Assembly: GCA_020633975.1 (NCBI GenBank)
Contig: JACKCR010000011.1
Coordinates: 62,001-126,000, forward strand
Direction of reading: 5' to 3'
DNA: 64,000 nt
Source: Candidatus Eiseniibacteriota bacterium
GTDB taxonomy: Bacteria; Eisenbacteria; RBG-16-71-46; CAIMUX01
Position 1 is the stretch's first letter, and each line of letters begins with the position of its first letter. Shown one piece after another: positions 36,390-44,646 of this stretch. Both the position numbers and the translations under genes were made by a program. A model generated the notes under the pieces. The model was not told where the DNA came from, searched no databases, and saw only the letters and a list, made by a program, of their open reading frames with translations.

Positions 36390-36418
36390 ACGCCGCTGCC
36401 CCACCTGGGCAGCGGCGT
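36390..36418 (+). terminator. Second, stronger terminator after the subtilase gene
   Basis: Perfect 12-bp stem ACGCCGCTGCCC / GGGCAGCGGCGT, 5-base loop CACCT, then TTTCT. Placed 11 bases after the first hairpin, a tandem terminator. Confidence 0.88.
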
Positions 36419-36529
36419 TTCTGCTCTGGTCGGATCCCGCCGGCGGCTGCGGCGTCTCGCGTGGTCCGTCTTGCATCTCGCCGCCGGTCCTGGCATCGTC
36501 GTCGCGATCTCAACCTTCAGAGGAATCGA

Positions 36530-38284
36530 ATGACCCAACTCGACCTCAGGATCCGCCCTCTCGGGCTGGTCGCCTCCGTGATGCTCGTACTGTCCGGCTG
36601 CGCGTCGAACCGCGTCACCCCGAGCAACTGGGCCGGGCAGCTTCCCGAGCTCGAGCGCGCTGCGGCCCGTTCGCCGCAGGACGTCGACGCGTGGACCCAG
36701 TACGGGATCGCGGCCGACCTGGCGGGCGAAACGGAGGTCGCGATCGATGCGCTCGGTCACGCTATCGAGCTTTCGCCCGGTTCTCCCGAGGCCGGCCTTC
36801 CGCTCGCGCGTCTCCTGATAGACGCAGGAAGACTCGACCGCGCGGAAGCCACGATGGCGTCGCTCGAACCTCGAAACGAGGCGGACGCCGAACTGCTGCG
36901 TTCGGCTCGGATGCGTCTCGACCGGGCACGACTCGTGGAGCAGATGCGTGAGCTCGCACGTCGAGAGGCCAGCCTCGATGGGCGTCTCCCCGAGGGCGAG
37001 AGCATCGGTGTCCTCGACTTTCAGGTTGCGGGCGCGTCCAGTGTGGATGCGTCGAACGAGGCCGGCGAAGGTGCATCCAATGCGGATGCGTCGAACGAGA
37101 CCGTCGGTGGCGCGTCCAGAGTGGATGCGTCGAACGGGGCCGTCGGTGGAGAGTCGCGGCGCGCATCGAACGAGCCTGACGATGGCGGCTCGGGTTCGGT
37201 GTCGACTCTCGGGACGTCTCGCTACGTCGGGCTCGGCAAAGCGCTCACGGCCGTCGTCACGACCGAGCTGTCCCGCCTGCGGGACGTTCGCGTACTCGAG
37301 CGCCAGAACCTACAAGTACTGGTCGACGAACTCGATCTCGTCGAGTCGCAGCGCGCGCGGAAGCCGGAGCAACCGTCGCTCGATCCCGTCGAATCTCTCC
37401 GTGGGGTCCAGCAACGCCTCGCGCTTCTCCGTCCCGATCCCAGCGCTGCGCCGTTCTACCAAGCGGAGATCGACGGCCGGCCCGGTCCCGGCACGGAGAG
37501 CGCAGTCCGTTCGTTCCAGGCGCATCGAGGTCTCTCGCCCGATGGGATTCCCGGTCCTCGGACCCAGTCGGAGCTGGAGGACGCGATCGCGCAGCTCTAT
37601 CAGAGCCCGTCGTCGTCGCCCCTGCGCGAGCCTGCTCTCAGGTCCGCGCCTCGGGCCGGTCGTCTTCTAGGGGCCCGTCACCTTCTTGGTGGGGAGCTCG
37701 CCGTGGTCGGTGACCGAGACATCGAAGTTCGCAGCCGCACGCTCGATGCGCGAGACGGCGCACTCGTGTCCGAGGCGGACCTCACGGTTGCACTCGACGA
37801 GTTCCATCGTGTTCCCGGTCGGATCGTTCTCACTGCAGCGGATGATCTCTCCATCCCTCTCGACGACTCGGAACGTAGGCGGCTGGAAGATCTCCCGCCC
37901 GTGACGCGCTCTCTCTCCGCGTTCCTCGCCTTCGGCCGAGGTCTCGAGTACGAGGACCGCGGTCTATGGCGCGAAGCGGCCTCGGAGTACGAGAACGCCG
38001 TCCGCCTCGCCCCGGAGTTCGATCTCGCGCGCGAACGGGTCGAAGTCGTTCGAATCGGATCCGCTTCGTTCGAGCAGAGCCTTCAGCGCACGGTGCGCTC
38101 GGTCAACGCGACCGTCCGTGCTTCGTCACGCGCCGTGGAAGAAGCCCTCGGGGCCGTCGGCACGGGCACGAAGGAAGGTTCGAGTCGAGACGACGGTGAA
38201 GATGGCTCCCGCGCGGTACAGACTGACGGCAGCCTGCCCGTCGGAACCGTCGTCGTGAACGGACAGATCCCGGTGGGGAGGTGA
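36530..38284 (+). CDS. CsgG-like/TPR lipoprotein with an inserted peptidoglycan-binding domain
   Basis: 584 residues from ATG 36530 (AGAGGA upstream). Lipobox VLSGC places the lipid at Cys24. Residues 45-140 are TPR-like (YGIAADLAGETEVAIDALGH). A CsgG/curli-assembly-like alpha/beta part begins at 155 (GESIGVLDFQV) and resumes at 230-270 (LGKALTAVVTTELSRLRDVR, VLERQNLQVLVDELDL). Between these lie four 13-residue repeats (168-219). A peptidoglycan-binding-1-like helix set (DGRPGPGTESAVRSFQAHRG, about 315-355) is inserted before the CsgG-like strands continue (LLGGELAVVGDRDIEVRSRT). Another TPR closes it (YEDRGLWREAASEYENAVRL). Likely outer-membrane or periplasmic assembly/anchoring lipoprotein. 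Its stop overlaps the next start (GTGA). Confidence 0.78.
   Translation: MTQLDLRIRPLGLVASVMLVLSGCASNRVTPSNWAGQLPELERAAARSPQDVDAWTQYGIAADLAGETEVAIDALGHAIELSPGSPEAGLPLARLLIDAGRLDRAEATMASLEPRNEADAELLRSARMRLDRARLVEQMRELARREASLDGRLPEGESIGVLDFQVAGASSVDASNEAGEGASNADASNETVGGASRVDASNGAVGGESRRASNEPDDGGSGSVSTLGTSRYVGLGKALTAVVTTELSRLRDVRVLERQNLQVLVDELDLVESQRARKPEQPSLDPVESLRGVQQRLALLRPDPSAAPFYQAEIDGRPGPGTESAVRSFQAHRGLSPDGIPGPRTQSELEDAIAQLYQSPSSSPLREPALRSAPRAGRLLGARHLLGGELAVVGDRDIEVRSRTLDARDGALVSEADLTVALDEFHRVPGRIVLTAADDLSIPLDDSERRRLEDLPPVTRSLSAFLAFGRGLEYEDRGLWREAASEYENAVRLAPEFDLARERVEVVRIGSASFEQSLQRTVRSVNATVRASSRAVEEALGAVGTGTKEGSSRDDGEDGSRAVQTDGSLPVGTVVVNGQIPVGR
37031..37186 (+). repeat. Four 39-base in-frame tandem repeats
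   Basis: Encodes GASSVDASNEAGE, GASNADASNETVG, GASRVDASNGAVG and a diverged fourth unit. The repeats form a flexible Ser/Asn/Gly/Ala linker inside the CsgG-like domain, and copy number may vary between strains. Confidence 0.85.
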
Positions 38285-39624
38285 GGGTGATGATGCTCCG
38301 TGACGTCCTGTCGACTGTCCTCACCCGTGCCGTCGCCGAATTACTCGAGGTCGTCTTGCAAGGATGCATCGCTCCGTTCTACGCGTCCATGCATCGTCGA
38401 GACGAGCGTTTGGCCATGTTCGCTTCGCGACGAGACCTCGATCGCACAGTAGGGGCGATCGATAATCACCGGATGCTGGTCGTGATCCTGCTGGCACTCG
38501 CCGTGCAGTTCATCGCCAGAGACACCGCCGTTGCAGGGGCGTCCCTCGTCCTGGGAGTGCAGGATCGCCGTCTCGACATCGACCTCGAGTCGTCGCTCGA
38601 CGGCGAATCGGTTCTCTCCCAATCCGTCGACAACTCACAGACGAGCCTTCGGGCGACGTACACCTGGGACATCGGTGAGTCGTTCACCGTGGTGGCGACG
38701 GGAGGCGGCGCATCGTCGTATCTCGGCCTCAACGACACGCGCCTCAACGGCGCAACCGACCTCCGGGTTCGTGCTCTCTACCAACCCAACGATCGTCTCG
38801 TCGTAGGTGCGGGCACCGTCGTTCCCATGGGACTCTACGAACTCTCCGCCAACGAGGTCGTCGCTGCCCAATGGGTCTGGAATCCGCGGTCGGGATTCCC
38901 ACTCAGCCGGTTCGGTGAAGGGTGGGGATGGGAACTCACGTCTGCCTACTCCATTCCGATCACACCGAACGTTTCGGGTGGCTTGGCCGCGGCCTACTTG
39001 CGTCATGCCGAGTTCGATCTGCTCGGTGAAGATACGGGGCTCTATCGCCTCGGCGACGAACTCTCCCTATCCGGCGCGATCGACTGGCGACTCGGCTCCA
39101 GTCGCTCCCTTCTTCTGCACGGCGCGCTCCGGCGGTTCGGAAGCGACGAACTCTCCGGCGCCGAGTTCGTGCAAAAGGGGGTGCAGATCTCGGGAGGCGG
39201 AACCGCCTACGTTCCTTTCGGCGCGTACTTCCTTCGCTGCGGCGCCAAAGCGAGCTACCAAGGCGACAACACCTTCACGAGGGCCGACGGCGACACCCTC
39301 GCCATATCCGAAGCCGCGGGAAGCCGGATCGGCCTCGACATGCGGATCGGGCGCGGGACGAGCGACCGCGTTTTCGTCTATCTCGACGGACTCGTCTCCT
39401 TCGTCACCGGCACGGACTACGACATCCCAGTGAACGGCACGGTGTTCTCGGTCGGCCCCGGATTCGGTTGGCGGATCGGCAAGCCGTTCTCTCTAGGGGC
39501 TCGCTTCCTCTGGCTCACGAGCTCGAGCGACCCCGTCATTCGTCAGACGGCTGACGGAGAGCAAGAGACGTCCCTCGACTACACCGGCACCGACGTGCTG
39601 GTCACTCTGGAGTTCCGGCCATGA
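38281..39624 (+). CDS. Putative outer-membrane beta-barrel protein
   Basis: Up to 447 residues from GTG 38281, which overlaps the preceding stop (GTGA). A signal peptide-like run occurs only at residues 65-90 (MLVVILLALAVQFIARDTAV), so the true start may be ATG 38416 or ATG 38473. The mature part is a series of amphipathic strands with alternating aromatic residues (TYTWDIGESFTVVATGG, ELTSAYSIPI, SLGARFLWLTSSS) and it ends LVTLEFRP, with a terminal aromatic-x barrel signature. No family recognised; resembles transporter-type OmpW/alpha-barrel screens. Second gene in the CsgG-like operon, so a joint envelope role is likely. It also overlaps the next gene by 4 bases (ATGA). Confidence 0.7.
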   Translation: MRVMMLRDVLSTVLTRAVAELLEVVLQGCIAPFYASMHRRDERLAMFASRRDLDRTVGAIDNHRMLVVILLALAVQFIARDTAVAGASLVLGVQDRRLDIDLESSLDGESVLSQSVDNSQTSLRATYTWDIGESFTVVATGGGASSYLGLNDTRLNGATDLRVRALYQPNDRLVVGAGTVVPMGLYELSANEVVAAQWVWNPRSGFPLSRFGEGWGWELTSAYSIPITPNVSGGLAAAYLRHAEFDLLGEDTGLYRLGDELSLSGAIDWRLGSSRSLLLHGALRRFGSDELSGAEFVQKGVQISGGGTAYVPFGAYFLRCGAKASYQGDNTFTRADGDTLAISEAAGSRIGLDMRIGRGTSDRVFVYLDGLVSFVTGTDYDIPVNGTVFSVGPGFGWRIGKPFSLGARFLWLTSSSDPVIRQTADGEQETSLDYTGTDVLVTLEFRP

Positions 39625-40436
39625 GGATGTCTCGATCCAACGGTTCGTCCATGTTCGGATCGATCGCTTCGATCGCTTCGATCTCTGTCCCTCGGATCCC
39701 GACGATTGTCCGATGGATAGCGTTGTCCCTCGCGCTGTCGCTCTCCGTCGGTTGCGGCTCGGACTCCACGAAGCCTTCCAGCGACGGGCCCGCTCTTCGT
39801 CTCTCGCTCACGACCGCGCAGCGCGACGATCCACGAACGTACTCCGTGGGGCGGGTGCAGCTCCGCGTCTTGGACCAAGACGACCTGCTGCTCAACTCCG
39901 AGATCTTCGAGGTCAGCCGCGAGACGGGCCTCTTCTCCCTCGACTTCACGGTTCCCGCGGGGCCCAACCGGACGCTTCTGGTCGAGCCACTCGGCTCCGC
40001 CGTTCTCCCCGATGGGGGGAAGACGAACTCCGGAGTCGCGCTCCAGGCGATCGTCCGAGAGCTGGACGTCGATCCGGACGAGACGATCGAGGTCACCGCA
40101 GCACTCGAACCGTTCATCCCCGACAGCGTCTTCGTGGGCTCCCGGGGCGAGGAACTCGAGCTCTTCTGGTCCCCGATGGAGATCGCCGAGTCCCACCGGG
40201 TCCGGGTCATCGAAGAGGACCTCGCCGGGGATAGCCTCGTCGCCCGTCTGGTCGACGTCCCGCGGGATGACCACTGGGGAAGCGTCCTGATCGACCGCCT
40301 CCGTTCGTCCGAGGCGCCCGGCCCGTTCTTCGGGTTCCAGGTCCAGTCGATCAACGAGTTTGCGGAGAGCGCGTTCTCCGACACCGCCATGTACCCCGGG
40401 GTGGTGGCGGGACGATTGCGGATGGAAGGTCCATAA
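39621..40436 (+). CDS. Putative lipoprotein, third gene of the envelope operon
   Basis: 271 residues from ATG 39621, overlapping the barrel stop (ATGA). The hydrophobic run VRWIALSLALSLSVGC gives a lipobox Cys at about 45, preceded by a long Ser/Ile-rich n-region. Two beta-rich parts follow: LRLSLTTAQRD ... VGRVQLRVLDQDDLLL and ELELFWSPMEIAESHRVRVI, the latter resembling a fibronectin type III strand order. No recognised family. Translational coupling through all three genes suggests a complex: periplasmic lipoprotein, barrel, CsgG-like lipoprotein. Confidence 0.72.
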   Translation: MRMSRSNGSSMFGSIASIASISVPRIPTIVRWIALSLALSLSVGCGSDSTKPSSDGPALRLSLTTAQRDDPRTYSVGRVQLRVLDQDDLLLNSEIFEVSRETGLFSLDFTVPAGPNRTLLVEPLGSAVLPDGGKTNSGVALQAIVRELDVDPDETIEVTAALEPFIPDSVFVGSRGEELELFWSPMEIAESHRVRVIEEDLAGDSLVARLVDVPRDDHWGSVLIDRLRSSEAPGPFFGFQVQSINEFAESAFSDTAMYPGVVAGRLRMEGP

Positions 40437-40514
40437 GCGGCTTCATATCAATTGATTAGGGGCTGACCCGGGTCGGGTGTGTATCCGGCACCATCGGCAA
40501 TCTTCCAGCCACGA

Positions 40515-40542
40515 TTGACATCGAACAAATGTTTGGTAGTAT
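40515..40542 (+). promoter_or_regulatory. Sigma-70-type promoter of imuA-imuB
   Basis: Perfect -35 TTGACA (40515-40520), 16-base spacer and -10 TAGTAT (40537-40542). A start near 40550 would give a leader of about 30 bases to imuA. Confidence 0.8.
40522..40535 (+). promoter_or_regulatory. LexA-type SOS operator
   Basis: CGAACAAATGTTTG differs at one position from the CGAAC-N4-GTTCG consensus of Gram-positive and many other LexA proteins. It sits exactly between the -35 and -10 of the imuA promoter, where LexA would block polymerase. Confidence 0.82.
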
Positions 40543-40580
40543 GAAGAGCCCGCCGGTGGGGGAAGAGGGCTCCACGAATC

Positions 40581-41672
40581 ATGCGACCAACGTCCACCCG
40601 GATTCTGTCCGACCTGATCACGGCCAGCCGGCTGCCGAGCCTCCGGATCGGCGCCGTCTTCCCACTCGAAACCACTGCGATCCCGGATGGCCATCCCGAG
40701 GCCCGTCCGGAGCCTTCCTCCGACTGGAATCTCGATGCGCTCACCGGGCGTCTCGTCGAGCTATCGAGCGCGGGTTCGTCGGTAGCGCTCACCGCCGTCA
40801 GTGCTCTCGTGGTGGAGGCGCAGCTCCGTCGAGAGCCGGCGGCGTGGGTTGCGATCGGGGAGTCGACGTTCTACCCGCCGGACCTTGCGGAAGTGGGTTG
40901 TGATCTCGAGAACCTACCCGTCGTGAAGGTGCCCGATGCGCGAACGGCGGCGCGGGCGGCGGATCTACTCCTGCGCTCCGGGGGATTCCGGCTCGTCGTC
41001 ATCGATGGAGTGGGGAGTCCCTACATCCGAACTCGTCGACTCGAACCGAGTCGTACCCGTTTCTATCCCGGATACGGCCCCACCTACTCCGAGAGTGCGG
41101 ATCGTCAGATTGCGGATATGCAAGCGGACGCGATGTACCTAGATCGTTTCGGTTCGTCGTCGGAGCGTGCCCGTGCTGCGGCCCGTGCGGGTTCGTCTAC
41201 GAGCGCTGGTTCTGTTCGTTCGGGTTCGTCCTCGGATCGATCGGATTCATCGACAGGGTCGTCGTCGGGTTGGAATCGCGACACGCGTCGCTATGTCCCC
41301 AATGAAATGAGAAGCCGAGGTTTTTCAGGAGACGCTCTTGCCGACGGGACTCGAGCATATCCTCGCTCTGCATCCAACGCGGATCGTTTCGGCGATCCTC
41401 ACCATCGAAAGACCTCGGCTTCCATTCCATCTGCAGCGCAGACTCGTCTGGCTGGGTTGACCAAGCGTCACCGAGCCGTCCTCGTATGTGTGACGTACAA
41501 AGAGCACGGATCGGCGTCTCTCGGAGCGCTCGTGTCTCTTCGTGGAACAGGTAAGGTCAGGAAGACCTCCTTCGATCGGTTCACCTGGGAGCTCGAGGCG
41601 CTGAAGGACAAGCGCCGCGCACCGGGTTGGGAACACTCGGGGGTGTGTCGTGGTCCAACGGGGCTCTTCTGA
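40581..41672 (+). CDS. imuA: ImuA-like RecA-fold protein of the mutagenesis cassette
   Basis: 363 residues from ATG 40581, 31 bases after the predicted transcription start. The RecA/ImuA core is residues 50-150: LTGRLVELSSAGSSVALTAV (degenerate P-loop), AWVAIGESTFYPPDLAEVGC, LENLPVVKVPDARTAARAAD and GGFRLVVIDG. ImuA with ImuB and DnaE2 performs error-prone synthesis after DNA damage. Unusual here is a Ser/Gly/Arg-rich insertion at about 190-240 (SSTSAGSVRSGSSSDRSDSS) and a basic tail. imuB starts at or just after its stop. SOS control is shown by the operator upstream. Confidence 0.85.
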   Translation: MRPTSTRILSDLITASRLPSLRIGAVFPLETTAIPDGHPEARPEPSSDWNLDALTGRLVELSSAGSSVALTAVSALVVEAQLRREPAAWVAIGESTFYPPDLAEVGCDLENLPVVKVPDARTAARAADLLLRSGGFRLVVIDGVGSPYIRTRRLEPSRTRFYPGYGPTYSESADRQIADMQADAMYLDRFGSSSERARAAARAGSSTSAGSVRSGSSSDRSDSSTGSSSGWNRDTRRYVPNEMRSRGFSGDALADGTRAYPRSASNADRFGDPHHRKTSASIPSAAQTRLAGLTKRHRAVLVCVTYKEHGSASLGALVSLRGTGKVRKTSFDRFTWELEALKDKRRAPGWEHSGVCRGPTGLF

Positions 41673-41679
41673 CGGCGAC

Positions 41680-43329
41680 ATGGCCCGCGTGGCCTGTGTG
41701 GCGCTCCCGGCGTTTCCTCTCCAGCTGCTCCTGAAGAAGCACCCCGACTGGAACGGTTTGCCTGCAGCGGTCGTAGATCATGACAAGCCGCAGGGGATTC
41801 TGCTCTGGGTGAACGAGCGGGCCAGAGCGCACCGGATCCTTCCCGGGATGCGCTACGCCGCCGGGCTTTCGCTGACGCGGGAGCTTCGCGCGGGAGTGAT
41901 CGGAGCGGAGGAGATTCAGGAAGGCGTCGCCGCGCTCGAAGCAAAGCTCGGGTTCTACTCTCCCGAGGTCGAACCATCGTCTTCGGAGCCAGGTGTGTTC
42001 TGGATCGGAGCGAACGGACTCTCGCTGCTCTATCCCTCGCTCGTTCGGTTGGCGCGTCTCATCCGAGAAGGGCTGGTACGGGAGAACTACGAGGCCGAGG
42101 TCGCCGTCGGATTCTCGCGATTCGGCACCTATGCGGCCGCGCGATGTGGGGCGGGGTTCCTGAAACGTCGATTCGGTGGGGGAGCGACTGGGCGCCGATC
42201 CGCCGCTCGCCGGTCCGATCCTGCCGCCGGTTCGTCAGCGGGTTCGTCGACGACTCCGTCCGCCGACAGCAACGACCACGTACTCGTCTTTCGCAGTCCG
42301 CGTGCGGAGATCACAGTGGTACGGCACGTTCCGATCGATCGAGTCGGCTTCGATCCGGATCTCCGGGATACCTTGGCCAAGCTCGCGATCCACGATCTGG
42401 GAGGGTTTGCGGACCTTCCTCCGGAAGGTCTGCAGAAGCGGTTCTCGCCCGAGGTGCTGCGTCTCCATAAGCTCTTGCGTGGAGAGCTCTGGGATCCACT
42501 CCAGCCGAATCCGATTTACGAGCCTCTGCGGGACCGGTTCCTGTTCGACGATCCGGAGAACGATCGCGAGAGGCTTCTCGCTCAGGTCGTGTCCATGCTT
42601 CGGGGTCTCCTCGGGAGGCTCGCGAGTGGTGGGGACGAACTCGCTTCGCTGCGGATCGAACTCGCATTCGAACACGACGGACTCGGAGACCGAACCAACC
42701 AAGGTGAGAAGAAGGCGACGCCGAGGCGGGAGGAGTTGCTTCGTCCTGCCAAGCCGACTCTGGACGAAGAGCAGATCGTTCAGCTCTTGCGTCTTCGTCT
42801 CGAATCGCTCTCGCTCCCCGCCGGGGTTACGGAAGTGGAACTCGAGGTTCGAGGCGCTCGCGTCGAACGAGAACAGCTCGAACTCTTCGGGGGAGTGGGG
42901 CCTCGCGATCTAGAGGCTGCCACGCGTGCCTTTGCCAGGCTGCGGGCGGAACTCGGGGAGAGTGTCGTGGTGAGGGCTCGTCTCAAAGAAGGGCATCTAC
43001 CCGAGGCACGGTTCGCATGGGAGCCGATGGGGGAGCAGGGAGAGCCGAATGCCCGCCGCGTGCATCTTCGTCCTCTCGTCCGGAGGTTTCTCGAGTCTCC
43101 GTGGGCCCTACCGTCCCGTCCCAGGCACGAACCCGACGGGTGGCTCGTCACGGGGATCGAAGGTGGAGCGGCGGAGGAGATCTTGGGGCCGTATGTCGTC
43201 TCGGGTGGTTGGTGGCATCGCGCGGTGCACCGTGAGTACCACTACATCCGTACGGACAAGGGAAAGTGGCTCTGGGTCTACTACGACCGGGAGCGGCGTC
43301 GCTGGTACCTCCAAGGCGAAGTCGAGTAG
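41680..43329 (+). CDS. imuB: ImuB, Y-family DNA polymerase-like protein
   Basis: 549 residues from ATG 41680 (ARVACVALPAFPLQLLLKKH is the usual ImuB opening); GTG 41650 in the same frame is an alternative overlapping imuA. Y-family palm/fingers part to about 170 (AAVVDHDKPQGILLWVNERA; VGFSRFGTYAAARC) without the acidic catalytic pair of active polymerases, as in known ImuB. A Ser/Arg/Ala-rich linker (about 185-215), an HhH-type thumb (LGGFADLPPEGLQKRF) and a little-finger domain follow. The C-terminal 100 residues (EEILGPYVVSGGWW ... VYYDRERRRWYLQGEV) are the ImuB extension that binds DnaE2 and the beta clamp. dnaE2 is not in the window. Confidence 0.92.
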   Translation: MARVACVALPAFPLQLLLKKHPDWNGLPAAVVDHDKPQGILLWVNERARAHRILPGMRYAAGLSLTRELRAGVIGAEEIQEGVAALEAKLGFYSPEVEPSSSEPGVFWIGANGLSLLYPSLVRLARLIREGLVRENYEAEVAVGFSRFGTYAAARCGAGFLKRRFGGGATGRRSAARRSDPAAGSSAGSSTTPSADSNDHVLVFRSPRAEITVVRHVPIDRVGFDPDLRDTLAKLAIHDLGGFADLPPEGLQKRFSPEVLRLHKLLRGELWDPLQPNPIYEPLRDRFLFDDPENDRERLLAQVVSMLRGLLGRLASGGDELASLRIELAFEHDGLGDRTNQGEKKATPRREELLRPAKPTLDEEQIVQLLRLRLESLSLPAGVTEVELEVRGARVEREQLELFGGVGPRDLEAATRAFARLRAELGESVVVRARLKEGHLPEARFAWEPMGEQGEPNARRVHLRPLVRRFLESPWALPSRPRHEPDGWLVTGIEGGAAEEILGPYVVSGGWWHRAVHREYHYIRTDKGKWLWVYYDRERRRWYLQGEVE

Positions 43330-43371
43330 CCGGCCCGAATCCTCCAGATCCGCGCTGGGATGTCCGATAAC

Positions 43372-43403
43372 CCTCATCGGGATGACGTACGTTCCCGATG
43401 AGG
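43372..43403 (+). promoter_or_regulatory. Perfect hairpin covering the Shine-Dalgarno of the REC-kinase gene
   Basis: CCTCATCGGGA (43372-43382) pairs with TCCCGATGAGG (43393-43403); the loop is TGACGTACGT. The best ribosome-binding bases, GAGG at 43400-43403, are in the 3' arm, 7 bases before the ATG at 43411. Pairing would hide them. Confidence 0.7.
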
Positions 43404-43410
43404 CGAAGGC

Positions 43411-44646
43411 ATGCGCGTTCTGATCGCGGAAGATGATCCGGTCAACCGCCGACTTCTCGGCCGACTCCTTCCGCAACTCGGTTTCGACACGGTTTCGGTG
43501 GACCGCGGTGATCTCGCTCTGGAGAAGATCCGGTCGGAGAAACTCCAGCTCGCGGTCGTCGATTGGGTCATGCCGGGACTTTCTGGAATCGAGCTTTGCC
43601 GACAACTCGAGTCCGAAGGACGGATGGTCTACGTCGTCGTCCTGACGGGACGGGAGTCCGACGCGGACATGCTCGCAGCACTCGAGGCGGGTGCTTCCGA
43701 TTTCCTGACGAAGCCGGTGCGAAGGGTAGACCTGGCGGCGCGGCTGAGTGTCGGGAAGAGAGTGATCCAGCTTCATGGCCGACTAGCAGAACGATCGCGG
43801 GTCGACGCGGTGAACCGACTGGTGGCCGGCATGGCCCACGAGATCAACACCCCGATCCAGTTCCTCGGAGACAACCTCGAGTTCCTCACCGAAGAGACCA
43901 CGGGGCTTCTCTCCTTTGCGTCGGGCCTCGATCGTATCGCCCAACGTTGGAGAACGAAACGGGAGCAGCTGCCAGCGGAAGTCGTGCCGCTCCTGGACGA
44001 GTTGAGGCAGCTCGACCTCGAGTATCTCCTACGAGAAGTACCGCGGGCCCTAAACGAGTCGATCGAAGGCACACACCGGGTCGCCGAGATCATCAGGGAA
44101 CTCCGCGAGCTCGACTTCGTCGTAGGGTCATCCGAGAGCGGTGAGTCTCCTCGACTCGAGAAGGTGTCGTTGGCTCAGGCCATCGCACCCGTCGTGTCCC
44201 AGATTCGAACGCAGATCCCGGCAGGGATGGAGCTAGAGGTCGTCGTCCCGGCGACCCTCCCAGAGGTTCATCTCCACTGCTCGAGTTTTCAAGAAGCGGT
44301 GACGAACCTCCTCCACAACGCCGTCGAGGGTATCCGGACGCTGGCCGACGAGACTGTGCGAACCCATCGGATCCGTCTCTTGGCCGAGTCACTGCCGGAC
44401 GCGGTCGAATTGTCGGTCGAGGACGATGGCCCTGGCGTCGACGTGACCGATCGGGAGCGGATCTTCGACCCGTTCTACACCACGAAGTCTCCGGGATCAG
44501 GCCCCGGATTGGGCCTCCACGCAGCGCGAACCATCATCGAGGAGATCCACGGTGGGGAGATCCGGATCGACCCGAACTACACCCGCGGTGCGCGCTTTCT
44601 GGTCAGCCTCCCCCTTGGGGACGAAGCATTGAGAGGTGTCTCATGA
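43411..44646 (+). CDS. Hybrid response regulator-histidine kinase (REC-HisKA-HATPase)
   Basis: 411 residues from ATG 43411. REC domain 1-118 with phospho-acceptor D51 (LAVVDWVMPG) and K101 (FLTKPV). Kinase core: H143 in VAGMAHEINTPIQFLGDNLE, N-box NLLHNAVEGI, G1 VEDDGPGVDV, F-box FDPFYTT and G2 GPGLGLHAA. No transmembrane helix, so a cytoplasmic kinase fed by phosphotransfer or by partner proteins. The stop overlaps the next gene (ATGA). The helical region between H143 and the N-box (LDLEYLLREVPRALNESIEG) is closely similar to that of the PAS kinase at 45996-47408, so the two kinases are paralogues. Confidence 0.93.
   Translation: MRVLIAEDDPVNRRLLGRLLPQLGFDTVSVDRGDLALEKIRSEKLQLAVVDWVMPGLSGIELCRQLESEGRMVYVVVLTGRESDADMLAALEAGASDFLTKPVRRVDLAARLSVGKRVIQLHGRLAERSRVDAVNRLVAGMAHEINTPIQFLGDNLEFLTEETTGLLSFASGLDRIAQRWRTKREQLPAEVVPLLDELRQLDLEYLLREVPRALNESIEGTHRVAEIIRELRELDFVVGSSESGESPRLEKVSLAQAIAPVVSQIRTQIPAGMELEVVVPATLPEVHLHCSSFQEAVTNLLHNAVEGIRTLADETVRTHRIRLLAESLPDAVELSVEDDGPGVDVTDRERIFDPFYTTKSPGSGPGLGLHAARTIIEEIHGGEIRIDPNYTRGARFLVSLPLGDEALRGVS

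Noticed and set aside
33445-36513. 1022-codon open frame on the minus strand opposite the subtilase
   Set aside because: The plus strand carries an intact catalytic triad, signal and terminators. The antisense frame is Arg/Asp/Val-rich shadow.
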